A stretch of 64,000 nt of DNA from JBNKVT01 sp050299335. GTDB taxonomy: Bacteria > Pseudomonadota > Alphaproteobacteria > Rhodobacterales > Rhodobacteraceae. Of this stretch, positions 51,706 through 61,046 are shown piece by piece. Under the pieces are notes generated by a model. The model made no database searches. It saw nothing but the letters and a program-made list of their open reading frames with translations, and had not been told where the DNA came from. Numbering within the stretch: the first letter of the stretch is position 1; each line of letters starts with the position of its first letter. Location: positions 17,825 to 81,824 of the forward strand of contig JBNKVT010000053.1 in the NCBI GenBank assembly GCA_050299335.1, in the 5' to 3' direction. Position numbers and translations under genes: made by a program.

Positions 51706-54141
51706 ATGATACATTCGAGTGATGCAGTGCAAGGCCGCTCCCGGCAGGGCGCCGCCCCGGTTCTGACATGGCTGGGTGAGCGGGCGGAAGCCTTCATGCT
51801 CGCCCTTCTCTCGATCGGTCGGCGCCCGACCCCCCGCAGGCCGGGGCCCGAAACGCTTGCGCAGATCCGAACCCGGCAGGTCCGCGCCATCATCGCGCTC
51901 ACGCCTATCATGGCCCTGGCCCATATCGTCAACGCCAGCGCGCTCGCCATCGAGTTCGCCCGTCACGGCGAAGCCTCCTGGGCCGTATTTCTGTGGTGGG
52001 CGCTTGTCGTCGCCCTGTCCGTGTATTTCTGGCACAAGGCGCGGCGGGCCCGCGGCTTCAGTCCCGAAAGACATGTCTCGCCGCGCGCCGTCGGCCTGGT
52101 CGTTCGGAATGCGGCTGTCAGTGCCGTGCTCTGGGCAGTGCCCCTTCTGGGGCTGGCGCCGCTAAATTCTCCGCAAGAACAGGCCCTGGTCATGGCGCTC
52201 ACCGGCGCGTTGATCGCCGGCGGCACCATCGGGCTCTACCCGGTGCCGCTCGCGGCTTTTGTCCATATCGTGATTCTGGCGGCGTTCGGGATTTTGATGG
52301 TCCTGCGGTTCGAGAGCAGCAACTTCGACAGCTGGATCCTGATGTCCCTGGCTTTCATCGCCGTGACCCTGCGGGCCGTCCACCACCATTCCGGCGTTTT
52401 TCTTCGCGAGCTGATCTCGCTTCTGGACATGGACCAGAAACGCAGCCTGACCAGCTTCTTCCTGGAGGAATACGAAAAGAACAGCGACAACTGGTCCTGG
52501 GAATGCGACGCGGAGCTGAGGCTGACCAACACCACCGAGCGGTTCGGCGAACGTCTCGGCCTGCCGCCACGGCAGATCAACGGCCGCAAGTTCTCGGAAT
52601 TGCTGAAGCCCAACCCGAATTCACCGACAAATTGCGATATCCGCATGTTCGAGATCGCGCTTGCGGGAGAGGTTCCGGTCTCGGGGCTCGTCGTCAGCCA
52701 CCAGATCGGCACGCGCGAGTTCTTCTGGCGCCTCCACGCTCTGCCCCAGCACGACCGGGAGGGCAAGTTCACCGGCTATCGCGGCTTCGCCATCGACGTA
52801 ACCCGCGACGAGGCCGCGGCGCGCAGGATCGAATTTCTCGCCACCCGCGACGCGCTGACCGGACTCTTGAACAAATCCGAATTCCTGCACCGTTTCGAAT
52901 CCCAGATCGAGGCCCTGAAGAAAAAGGGAACCAAGGGCTGGACCGTGTCGCTGGCCTTTCTCGATTCGGATGGGCTGAAGGCCATCAACGACACGTTCGG
53001 GCACGGTGCCGGCGACGCGATGATCATGGAATTCGGCAAGCGGCTTCTGAACGGTTCGGCAGGGAATACCATCGTGGCGCGGATCGGCGGCGACGAGTTT
53101 CTGGTGGCGGAATTCTATTTCGAGAAGCTGACATCTCATATCGCCTCGCATAATGTCTGGCTGTGCTCGACGCTTTGCCAGCCCTTTTCCCATGACGGGA
53201 TGGAGATCCGGATGTCGGCCAGTTCGGGGCTTGCAATCTCGCCGGTCGAAGTCGCCGATCTCGACCGGATGCTGCAACAGGCCGACCGTGCCCTTTATCA
53301 CGTCAAGCAGAATGGCGGTCAGGGATGCCTGCTCTACGAGGACCGGATCGGCCATCCGATCGCCATGCGCCGGGAAATGTCCATCGATCTGGAACGCGCC
53401 ATCCGAAGCGGCGAGATCTCGGTGAATTTCCAGCCCATCGTCGACACGAGCAGCCTCAGGATCGAGGGCTATGAGGCGCTGGCGCGCTGGACCAGACCCG
53501 ACGGCACCGAAATCTCTCCCGAAGACTTCGTCACCGCCGCCGAGGAGACCGGCCAGATCGTTACCCTCGGCCGCTTCATCCTGAATGAGGCCTTGGCCCA
53601 GGCCGCAAAATGGGAAAACCCGGTCAGGCTGTCGATCAACATATCGGTCCTGCAGCTGCAATATCGCGACTTCGCCAACGAACTGGAGGCGATGATGGCC
53701 GCGAACGACATTCCGCCAAGGCAGCTGATGCTGGAAATCGTCGAATCGAAGCTCCTTCAGACCAACCGCGTGGTGCAGGAGAATATCGAGCGGATCACCG
53801 ATATGGATATCCGGCTGGCCATCGACGATTTCGGCAAGGGCTATTCCTCGCTCGCCTATCTGTCCGAATTCCGCATCAGTGCGGTCAAAATCGACCGGTC
53901 CATGACCGAGAATATCGAAAACAGCGAGGAACGCCGGTCGATCATCAGCGCCATCATCGGGGTTGCCCGCGCCCTCGACTTGACCACGGTCGCCGAAGGG
54001 ATCGAGAACGCCGAACAGTTCCGCACCATTCGCGATCTCGGCTGCGACTGTGCGCAAGGCTACCTCATCGGCATCCCGAGCCCGAGGGAAGCCGACGCGT
54101 TGCAGAACAATGACCGCCTGAAAACCCTGGTCTCCGCCTGA
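51706..54141 (+). CDS. membrane GGDEF-EAL cyclic-di-GMP enzyme, 811 aa
   Basis: Six or so membrane spans (about 58-222) form a MASE-like sensor, then a PAS-like domain (about 258-370), a GGDEF domain with intact motif 'RIGGDEFLVAE' (461-465) and an EAL domain with intact 'YEALARW' (590-592), 'IDDFGKGYSSLAYL' and 'TVAEGIEN'. No RxxD inhibitory site precedes GGDEF. Both synthesis and breakdown of c-di-GMP are therefore possible. Monocistronic; AT-rich upstream sequence (51,640-51,700). Confidence 0.93.
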   Translation: MIHSSDAVQGRSRQGAAPVLTWLGERAEAFMLALLSIGRRPTPRRPGPETLAQIRTRQVRAIIALTPIMALAHIVNASALAIEFARHGEASWAVFLWWALVVALSVYFWHKARRARGFSPERHVSPRAVGLVVRNAAVSAVLWAVPLLGLAPLNSPQEQALVMALTGALIAGGTIGLYPVPLAAFVHIVILAAFGILMVLRFESSNFDSWILMSLAFIAVTLRAVHHHSGVFLRELISLLDMDQKRSLTSFFLEEYEKNSDNWSWECDAELRLTNTTERFGERLGLPPRQINGRKFSELLKPNPNSPTNCDIRMFEIALAGEVPVSGLVVSHQIGTREFFWRLHALPQHDREGKFTGYRGFAIDVTRDEAAARRIEFLATRDALTGLLNKSEFLHRFESQIEALKKKGTKGWTVSLAFLDSDGLKAINDTFGHGAGDAMIMEFGKRLLNGSAGNTIVARIGGDEFLVAEFYFEKLTSHIASHNVWLCSTLCQPFSHDGMEIRMSASSGLAISPVEVADLDRMLQQADRALYHVKQNGGQGCLLYEDRIGHPIAMRREMSIDLERAIRSGEISVNFQPIVDTSSLRIEGYEALARWTRPDGTEISPEDFVTAAEETGQIVTLGRFILNEALAQAAKWENPVRLSINISVLQLQYRDFANELEAMMAANDIPPRQLMLEIVESKLLQTNRVVQENIERITDMDIRLAIDDFGKGYSSLAYLSEFRISAVKIDRSMTENIENSEERRSIISAIIGVARALDLTTVAEGIENAEQFRTIRDLGCDCAQGYLIGIPSPREADALQNNDRLKTLVSA

Positions 54142-54211
54142 ACGGCGCGGCAGCTTTCACGATCCGCGCGGACCGGAACCCAGGACTAGGGTCTGTTGGA
54201 CGGGATCAGGG

Positions 54212-55825
54212 TCACTCAGGCTGCTCCCGCAGAGCGGTCAGGATGTCGACAATGGCTTCGACGACCGCCGCGTCGCCGATCGCCGGATCGGGCATGGCCG
54301 TGTCCGGCGCGATGCTGGCGGGATCGCTCAGAAACGCGATCAGCCGCTCTCGCGTCCAGTCCCCGTCGACGGCGGAAAGACCCGGCGAGTAGGAGAACCC
54401 GGCCGCCCCGGCGATGTCCCTGCCGTAGACGTCGCCGAGCGGGGGGCCGGCGATGCCGGCAGTCGCACCGAATCCGTGACATTCCGAGCAGGCCTCCAGC
54501 GCGGTCTCGACCGCGGCGGCCTGGCTCTGGCTGAGCGAAAGCTCGTCGATCTTTTCGACGGCGAACTGGTAGCTGGCATCGAAGGCCCCAACCCGCAGCC
54601 GCAGCACCCGGCGCTGATCGGTCCAGAGCGCGATCTCGTCGCCATGCTGGTGCACATAGCGGATACGGTGATGAACCGGGATCCGCTCGGCAAACACCAT
54701 GTCGTCGCCATCGATCCGGATACGGATCAGCGTCTGGCCCGCCAGCGACCCGGCCAACAGGTCACCGTCCCAGGCCGGGTGGAAATCCTCGATCCGCGTC
54801 AGCGAACTGACCGCGAGCGACGGCAGCCAGGCATGGACCGGGCGCTGGAATACCGGATGCCGTCCATAGGCCAGCGTGTTGGCCAGAGGCAAACGGTTGT
54901 ACCGTGTGCCCAGCGACACCTGCGGCCAGCCGTAATCGACGCCCTCCTGGATAAGGTTCAGTTCGTCGCCGCCGCGCCGCCCGTGCTCGACGGCCCAGAT
55001 TCGCCCCTCGCGATCCAGCGCGATCCCTTGCGGGTTCGAATGGCCCTGACTGATGATCCGGGCTGCGCCGGTTGCGGGATCGATCTCCAGCATCTTGCCG
55101 TAGAGATAATCCGGGTCCTGCGCGATGGCGATTGGCGCATAGGTCCCGTCGACGGCGTAATCGCCGGCCGCCAGCAGGATCTTTCCCTCCGGGGAAACGC
55201 GGAACCGCCCGCCGGCCATATGTCCCTGAATGGCCCGCCCGACCTTGTTCGGTGCCAGGCAGGGCTCGGTCGAAAACAGCGGCGTCCAGTCGGCCTCGGC
55301 GATGGAGAGCCCGCCTGCATCCCTCCCACCCAGCGGTGCCGAGGATAGCGTTGTCCGGTAGCAGTCCCCTTCGGGGTTCCAATCGGTGAACGACACGACC
55401 ATCCGATCGCCGAGAAGGTCGAAGTCATTGTAGCGGAAATAGTAATGCGAAAACTGGTATTCCGGATTTTCCGCCTCGAATGCCAGCATGGCGTCAAACC
55501 CGTTGGCGGGCGGCGCGATGTCCAGCGGCACCGCCTCATCGCCGCCCACGTCGAAAAAACGCCCTTCATGGGTCATCACCACCAGATCGTCGCCGATGGA
55601 CGCAAGCGCCCCGCCATTCCCCGCCCGTTCGACGGGGACGGTCACGGCTTCGACATCGAGAGCCAGGAAAATCGATTCCAGCGATGACAGGGCCGCGATC
55701 TGCGGGTTCGGTCCGGGATCCGGCTCTTTGGGCAGAAACCCACTGAAAACCTGAAGCCCGGCGAGGTAAACTACCGCCGTGGCAACAGGGAACAGAACCA
55801 GCCATCTTAGAATGATCCGCCTCAC
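54212..55825 (-). CDS. PQQ-type sugar dehydrogenase fused to cytochrome c, 537 aa
   Basis: GTG 55825 is preferred, with GGAGG 6 nt upstream; a TTG two codons earlier also exists. An N-terminal anchor (about 6-28) precedes a six-bladed propeller of the soluble glucose-dehydrogenase/sorbosone type: 'GHSNPQGIALDREGRIWAVEHGRRGGDELNLI' features (short: GHSNPQGIAL, EHGRRGGDELN, YGWPQVSLG). A C-terminal cytochrome c has CSECH (446-450) and ligand Met in 'DTAMPDP'. Expected to oxidise sugars or aldehydes in the periplasm and pass electrons straight to its own heme. Convergent with the GGDEF-EAL gene. Confidence 0.85.
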   Translation of the reverse strand: MRRIILRWLVLFPVATAVVYLAGLQVFSGFLPKEPDPGPNPQIAALSSLESIFLALDVEAVTVPVERAGNGGALASIGDDLVVMTHEGRFFDVGGDEAVPLDIAPPANGFDAMLAFEAENPEYQFSHYYFRYNDFDLLGDRMVVSFTDWNPEGDCYRTTLSSAPLGGRDAGGLSIAEADWTPLFSTEPCLAPNKVGRAIQGHMAGGRFRVSPEGKILLAAGDYAVDGTYAPIAIAQDPDYLYGKMLEIDPATGAARIISQGHSNPQGIALDREGRIWAVEHGRRGGDELNLIQEGVDYGWPQVSLGTRYNRLPLANTLAYGRHPVFQRPVHAWLPSLAVSSLTRIEDFHPAWDGDLLAGSLAGQTLIRIRIDGDDMVFAERIPVHHRIRYVHQHGDEIALWTDQRRVLRLRVGAFDASYQFAVEKIDELSLSQSQAAAVETALEACSECHGFGATAGIAGPPLGDVYGRDIAGAAGFSYSPGLSAVDGDWTRERLIAFLSDPASIAPDTAMPDPAIGDAAVVEAIVDILTALREQPE

Positions 55826-56059
55826 CGCCAAGCCTCCGTATTCTGTATCATCCGCAACCGTCGTCGCGTCGCACCCTCAGATGCGTCGGCATCACGGTTC
55901 CGGGTCCGTATCGGGACCATACAGGGTTTATGTTTCGATCCAAGGCAATAGCGCCCGCAATAACCAGTGGCGCATGCCCGCCATCACATCCCGGGTCAGA
56001 GCTGGCAGGCTCCATTGCACTTTCCGGAACAAGGCTGGTGAAACACGCCGGGGACTATC

Positions 56060-56977
56060 TCAAACCGTCTTTGCCCCCTGCACGTTCACATAGATCGCGT
56101 AGACACAATAGGTCGCGCAGATGAACAGCCGGTTGCGCTTCGGCCCGCCGAAGACCAGGTTCGCCACCTTGTAGGGTGTCAGGATCTTGCCCAGGAGCCG
56201 CCCGTCCGGGGCAAAACACTGAACCCCGTCCCCTGCACTGGTCCAGATCCGGCCCTCGGTATCGAGCCTGAACCCGTCCGGCAGTCCCGGACTAACATCG
56301 GCGAACAGGCGGCCATTCGACAGGGTGTTATCGGCGCCTACATCGAAGACCCGGATGTGGTGCGGCAGGTGCTCTCCATGGGAATAGGCGCTGTCGGCGA
56401 TATAGAGCAGGCTTTCGTCTGTCGAAAACGCCAGCCCGTTCGGCTTGACGAAATCATCCGCCACCACTTTCAGCGACCCCTCCCGCGGATCAAAGCAATA
56501 GACGAAGCACCCCTCTTGCTCCTGCGGAGACTTGTCGCCCTCGTAGTTCCCCAGAATCCCGTAACTCGGATCGGTGAACCAGATCGTGCCGTCCGACTTC
56601 ACCACCACATCGTTGGGCGAATTCAGCCGCTTGCCTTCATAGGCATCGGCAATCACCGTGATCGCCCCGTCATGCTCGGTCCGGGTCACCCGGCGGCTGA
56701 GATGCTCGCACGAGACCAGCCGCCCCTGCCGGTCGCGCGTGTGACCGTTGGAGTTGTTCGACGGTGCGCGGAAGGTCGAGACCCCCTCTGACTCGGACCA
56801 GCGCAGGATGCGGTTATTGGGTATGTCGGACCACAGAAGACAATTCTGATCCCCGATCCACACCGGCCCTTCCGCCCAGCGGCAGCCGTCATAGAGACAC
56901 TGCAACTGCTCGATATCGATCACCAGCGACCGGAATTCATCCTCAACGACCTCGTACTGGCTCCCCAGCGGTTTCAT
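56060..56977 (-). CDS. SMP-30/gluconolactonase family protein, 305 aa
   Basis: ATG 56977 has GAGGAGGA upstream; earlier in-frame codons cover the divergent promoter. The propeller motifs are 'CRWAEGPVWIGDQNCLLWSDIPNNRILRW' (metal Glu), 'LNSPNDVVVKSDGTIWFTDPSYGI' (Asn) and 'PDGFRLDTEGRIWTS' (Asp). SMP-30 lactonases open sugar lactones. It is divergent from the sugar ABC importer operon, sharing a 265-nt promoter region, which suggests a sugar-lactone step in the use of the imported sugar. Confidence 0.9.
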   Translation of the reverse strand: MKPLGSQYEVVEDEFRSLVIDIEQLQCLYDGCRWAEGPVWIGDQNCLLWSDIPNNRILRWSESEGVSTFRAPSNNSNGHTRDRQGRLVSCEHLSRRVTRTEHDGAITVIADAYEGKRLNSPNDVVVKSDGTIWFTDPSYGILGNYEGDKSPQEQEGCFVYCFDPREGSLKVVADDFVKPNGLAFSTDESLLYIADSAYSHGEHLPHHIRVFDVGADNTLSNGRLFADVSPGLPDGFRLDTEGRIWTSAGDGVQCFAPDGRLLGKILTPYKVANLVFGGPKRNRLFICATYCVYAIYVNVQGAKTV

Positions 56978-57242
56978 GGTGTTCCTCCTCACCTTTTGCC
57001 GGCGACCATAGTCGGCCCTGACTTCGGTTTGCAAAGGGGAAAACGGCCTCTGTCGCATATTATTAATATTATTGATTCGCTGCGTTGACTCCCCTTCAGA
57101 CGCTGGATAATGTCCGCGCGCTGAGAAGCTGACCCCTTTTTGCCTTAGACTTATTAGGTGATGACGGGCAGCGATGTTATCGTTATCTTGGCAAATGTCT
57201 GACAAATGGCAGGCTTAGTAGAGTCCTTTGGGAGGGAACAGA
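56978..57242. promoter_or_regulatory. divergent promoter region, SMP-30 gene / sugar ABC operon
   Basis: The 265-nt gap between two divergent starts contains an AT-rich run (about 57,056-57,080, ATATTATTAATATTATTGAT) in an otherwise GC-rich stretch. I could not fix -35/-10 boxes with confidence. A shared operator for a sugar-responsive regulator is likely, but no regulator gene is adjacent. Confidence 0.4.
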
Positions 57243-58370
57243 ATGACCAAACTCCGATTCGCGGCTGCGGCTGCGGCAACCATCTTTGCGTCCGCAGCTT
57301 TTGCCGGCCCCGAAATCGTCGACGGACCGGGCGCCGAGCCGGAATGCTTCGCGCCCTGGAATGCCGACACCAAATATTTCCAGTGGCCGGCCAAGGAAGG
57401 CCCTTACCGGATCGCCGTGGCCAACGGCTTTGTCGGCAACACCTGGCGCATCCAGATGATCAAGACCGCCAAGGCCTTCGCCGAGGACCCGGCCGTCGCC
57501 GACAAGATCGCCGAGCTGAAGGTCGTCTCGACCGGCACCGACGCGCCCGCGCAGCTTGGCGCCATCGAGGACTTCATCAACCAGGGCTATGACGCCATCG
57601 TCACCATCGCCGTCGCCCCCGAAGGCTTCGACCGCGTGATCCGTCTGGCCGACCGCAACAACGTCGTGCTCGTGCCCTTCGACAACGTGCTCGACACCGA
57701 CGCGGTGATGCAGGTCAACGAGGACCAGCTGGCCATGGGCCGCCTCTGGGGCGAGTTCGCGCTGAAGGAACTGGCCGCCAAGGGTGTGACCGGCGGCAAG
57801 ATCCTCGAAGTGCGCGGCCTGCCCGGCAACTCGGTGGACCGTGACCGTTCCATCGGCATCAACGAGGTGTTCGAGGCCGATGGCGGCGACTGGGAAATGG
57901 TTTCGGTCGTCGGCAACTGGGATGACGGCACCACGCAGAAAGTCGTCGCCGACGCCATCGCCGTCCACGGCCAGTTCGAGGCCATCGTCGGTCAGGGCGG
58001 ATCGAACGGCGTCGTCCAGGCGATCAAGGACACAGGCCACCCCTGGGTTCCGGTCGCCGGTGAGTCGGAGAACGGCTACCGCAAGGCCATCGCCGAATAC
58101 GCCGACGAGGGCTTCAAGGGGATCTCCATCGGCCAGTCGCCGGGTCTCGTCGCCATCGCGATGAAAGCCGCGATCTCGGCGCTGGAAGGCAACAAGATGC
58201 CGCAGCTGATCTCGGTTCCGCTGCCGGTCGCCACCTATGAAGACCTCGAGGACGGCAAGAACTTCTGGTCCGACCTTCCGGACAACTTCTTCACCGTCAA
58301 CGAGTTCCCGCCCTGCGGCGTGAACGTCTCCGGCCCCGCCATTATGGCGCAGGACGAGAGCGACAACTGA
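57243..58370 (+). CDS. sugar ABC transporter substrate-binding protein, 375 aa
   Basis: GGGAGGGA lies just upstream of ATG 57243. A cleavable signal peptide ends 'ASAAFA' near residue 21. The mature protein is a periplasmic binding protein 4 (RbsB-like) fold: 'YRIAVANGFVGNTWRIQMIKTAKAFAED', 'IEDFINQGYDAIVTIAVAPEGFDRV', 'VRGLPGNSVDRDRSIG' and 'SNGVVQAIKDTGHPWVPVAGE'. It starts the importer operon and is followed by a GC hairpin, common for making binding protein in excess. Sugar specificity is not readable. Confidence 0.93.
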   Translation: MTKLRFAAAAAATIFASAAFAGPEIVDGPGAEPECFAPWNADTKYFQWPAKEGPYRIAVANGFVGNTWRIQMIKTAKAFAEDPAVADKIAELKVVSTGTDAPAQLGAIEDFINQGYDAIVTIAVAPEGFDRVIRLADRNNVVLVPFDNVLDTDAVMQVNEDQLAMGRLWGEFALKELAAKGVTGGKILEVRGLPGNSVDRDRSIGINEVFEADGGDWEMVSVVGNWDDGTTQKVVADAIAVHGQFEAIVGQGGSNGVVQAIKDTGHPWVPVAGESENGYRKAIAEYADEGFKGISIGQSPGLVAIAMKAAISALEGNKMPQLISVPLPVATYEDLEDGKNFWSDLPDNFFTVNEFPPCGVNVSGPAIMAQDESDN

Positions 58371-58380
58371 GTTGATCCTT

Positions 58381-58405
58381 GCGGCGCCGGGCTGACCGGC
58401 GCCGC
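58381..58405 (+). terminator. intercistronic hairpin after the binding-protein gene
   Basis: GCGGCGCCGG-GCTGA-CCGGCGCCGC is a perfect 10-bp stem with a 5-nt loop, 11 nt after the stop of the binding-protein gene, 25 nt before the ATPase gene. No T-tract follows. It fits an mRNA-stabilising or partial-termination stem that lowers downstream expression. Confidence 0.7.
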
Positions 58406-58429
58406 ATCTTCTGAAAGTCGAGTACCCTA

Positions 58430-59938
58430 ATGACCGACGCGCCCTTCGTCGCGCTCAGCGGCATCTCCAAACATTTCGGCGGAGTTCGCGCCCTCGACAA
58501 TGTCGACTTCTCCTGCCGTCTTGGATCCACCCATGCCATCCTCGGCGAAAATGGCGCGGGAAAATCCACGCTTATCAAGATTATATCCGGCGTCCTTAAA
58601 CCAACCCACGGCACGATGACCGTCGAGGGGCGTGCGGTGGATTACAACCTGCCCTCCGATGCCGTGAAAGACGGGATCGTCTGTATCTTCCAGGAATTGT
58701 CGCTGATCCCCGATCTGACGGTGGCCGACAATATCTCGATCTCGGCCCCGCCCCGCCGCCTCGGCCTGATCGACCGCCGCGAACAGCGCCGGATCGCCGA
58801 AGAGGTCCTCGCCCGGATCAAATGCGAGGATGTCAGCCCCAATGCGCTCGTGCGCGACCTCAGCCTGTCGCGCCGCCAGATGGTCGAGATCGCCAAGGCG
58901 CTGGCCAAGAAGCCGAAACTGCTGATCCTTGACGAGGCGACCTCCGCCCTCACCTCCCGCGATGTCGAGACCGTCTACGGCCTGATCGACGACCTGCGCG
59001 CCCAGGGCATCTGCTCGCTCTTCATCTCGCACCGGATGCACGAGGTTGAAAAGCTCTGCGACACTCTGTCAGTCTTCCGCAACGGCACCCATATCGAGAC
59101 CTTCGCCAAAGGCGAACGCTCCGATGCCGAGATCGTGCGCCTGATGATCGGCCGCGATATCGAGGCACACTACCCCGACAAGACCCCGCAGCCCGACATT
59201 CAACCCTATCTCGAGGTGAAGGGCCTGAAATGGGAGAACCGGCTCAAGGGCGTCGATCTCGGCGTCGGCAAGGGGCAGATCATCGGGCTGGGTGGGCTGG
59301 ACGGTCAGGGCCAGAAGGAACTGATGCTGGCGCTGTTCGGCGTGCTCCGGGGTGTCGAAGGCTCGGTGACGGTCGATGGAAAGCCGGTGAAACCGGGCTC
59401 GCCCGCCGCCGCCAAGCAGCATGATCTCGCGCTGGTCCCCGAGGATCGCAAGACCGAGGGGCTGATCCTGCCGATGTCGATCACCGACAACCTCCTGACA
59501 GCCAGCTACGACAAGGTCACCCGCGGACCCTTCATCGACCCGGCCCGCGAACGCGAGGTGGTCGCCGAGGGCGTCAAGACCCTGCAGATCAAGATGGGCC
59601 GCGCCGAGGATGCGGTCGCGACGCTCTCGGGCGGCAACCAGCAGAAGGTGGTCATTGCCAAATGGCTGATGACCCAACCCGACGTGATCCTGCTGAACGA
59701 CCCGACCCGCGGCATCGATGTCGGCACCAAGCAGGAGATCTACCGGCTGATGCGCGACCTCGCAAATCAGGGCAAGGCGATCCTGTTTTATTCCACCGAC
59801 TATGCCGAACTGATCGGCTGCTGCGACAAGGTGGCGGTCATGTATGACGGCGCCATCGTCGCGGAACTCGCGGGCGACGCGATCACCGAAGAGGCGCTGG
59901 TCGCGGCCGCCCTCAACATCGGCGCGCAGGTCGCGTGA
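58430..59938 (+). CDS. sugar ABC transporter ATP-binding protein (RbsA/MglA-like), 502 aa
   Basis: Two fused ATPase domains. Domain 1: Walker A 'GENGAGKSTLIKI', signature 'LSLSRRQMVEIAKAL', Walker B 'LLILDEATSAL'. Domain 2 lacks a canonical Walker A ('IGLGGLDGQGQKELM') as usual in this family, with 'LSGGNQQKVVIAKWL' and 'VILLNDPTRGIDVGTKQEIY'. The tandem arrangement is typical of class CUT2 sugar importers. It powers the two permeases encoded next. Confidence 0.94.
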   Translation: MTDAPFVALSGISKHFGGVRALDNVDFSCRLGSTHAILGENGAGKSTLIKIISGVLKPTHGTMTVEGRAVDYNLPSDAVKDGIVCIFQELSLIPDLTVADNISISAPPRRLGLIDRREQRRIAEEVLARIKCEDVSPNALVRDLSLSRRQMVEIAKALAKKPKLLILDEATSALTSRDVETVYGLIDDLRAQGICSLFISHRMHEVEKLCDTLSVFRNGTHIETFAKGERSDAEIVRLMIGRDIEAHYPDKTPQPDIQPYLEVKGLKWENRLKGVDLGVGKGQIIGLGGLDGQGQKELMLALFGVLRGVEGSVTVDGKPVKPGSPAAAKQHDLALVPEDRKTEGLILPMSITDNLLTASYDKVTRGPFIDPAREREVVAEGVKTLQIKMGRAEDAVATLSGGNQQKVVIAKWLMTQPDVILLNDPTRGIDVGTKQEIYRLMRDLANQGKAILFYSTDYAELIGCCDKVAVMYDGAIVAELAGDAITEEALVAAALNIGAQVA

Positions 59939-60002
59939 TGCTCGTCATGTTCATTTTCCACACGGGGCACCCTGTCCCGTGTCAGTATCGAGGCCAGGTC
60001 TG

Positions 60003-61046
60003 ATGCAAGGCATCCTGCAATTCATCCGCCAGAATCGCGGCTTCACCGGGGCGCTGATCGGACTGATCGTGCTCTATCTCGGCTACAACATGCTGCACCC
60101 GAGCGGGTTTTCCTCGCGGGTGCTGATCCAGAACGCCAATGAAAGCGTGGTGATCGCCTTTGTCGCCATGGCTCAGACCATCCCGGTCCTGCTGGGCGGT
60201 CTCGACCTGTCGGTCGGCGCGGTGATGACACTGGCCAACTGCATCGCGTCCGAGGTCATGCACGGCTCGCCGCTGCAGATGTTCTTCGGGGCGCTTTTGG
60301 TGCTCGGCACCGGAGCGGCCTTCGGCTTCGTCAACGGGCTGATCGTCGTCTATGGCCGCCTGCAACCGATCATCGTGACGCTGGCCACCGGCGCCATCGC
60401 CATCGGTCTCGCGCTGATCATCCGCCCCTCGCCGGGCGGTGACGTGGACGGAGACCTCGCCTGGGTGATGACCGGCCCTCTGGAGGAACTCGGCCTCACC
60501 TATGGCTGGTTCGACGGCGGCGAGGCGGCCTGGTTCCAGCCCTTCGCCCAGATCCCGATGCCGCTGGTCTATCTCTTTGGCATCGCCGCCCTGGTCTGGG
60601 TGCCCTTCCGCCGCTCGGTCACCGGCCGCACGGTCTATGCCATCGGCTCGGCCGAGGGGGCGGCCTACATGTCGGGCCTGCCCATCGCGCGCGCCAAGAT
60701 CGCGGCTTTCACGCTGGCAGGGTTCTTCGCCGCCTGCGGCGGGCTGTTCCTGGCGTTCCAGACCTCGTCGGGCAATGCCGACATCCCGCAGGCCGGGGAA
60801 TACACGCTGAAATCCATCGCGGCCGTCGTGGTCGGCGGCACCTCGCTGCTTGGCGGCATCGGCGGCGCCATCGGATCGCTGATCGGGGCGCTGATCCTGC
60901 GCGTCCTGTCCTTCTACTTCCGCATCCTGCCCATCGATCCGCTGCTCTGGCAGCAGTTACTGGAAGGTGTCGTGCTGCTTGCCGCCGTCAGCCTCGGCGC
61001 GCTGCGCACGATCCGGGTCAAGAACCGGCTGGAGCTGTTCCGATGA
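60003..61046 (+). CDS. sugar ABC transporter permease (CUT2), 347 aa
   Basis: ATG 60003 follows GAGG by 9 nt; a GTG eight codons upstream is possible. About 9-10 membrane spans with the RbsC-type segments 'AMAQTIPVLLGGLDLSVGAVMTLANCIASEV', 'NGLIVVYGRLQPIIVTLATGAIAIGLALI' and 'SAEGAAYMSGLPIARAKIAAFTLAG' (the coupling loop). First of two dissimilar permeases, forming a heterodimer. The next permease start overlaps its stop (ATGA). Confidence 0.92.
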   Translation: MQGILQFIRQNRGFTGALIGLIVLYLGYNMLHPSGFSSRVLIQNANESVVIAFVAMAQTIPVLLGGLDLSVGAVMTLANCIASEVMHGSPLQMFFGALLVLGTGAAFGFVNGLIVVYGRLQPIIVTLATGAIAIGLALIIRPSPGGDVDGDLAWVMTGPLEELGLTYGWFDGGEAAWFQPFAQIPMPLVYLFGIAALVWVPFRRSVTGRTVYAIGSAEGAAYMSGLPIARAKIAAFTLAGFFAACGGLFLAFQTSSGNADIPQAGEYTLKSIAAVVVGGTSLLGGIGGAIGSLIGALILRVLSFYFRILPIDPLLWQQLLEGVVLLAAVSLGALRTIRVKNRLELFR

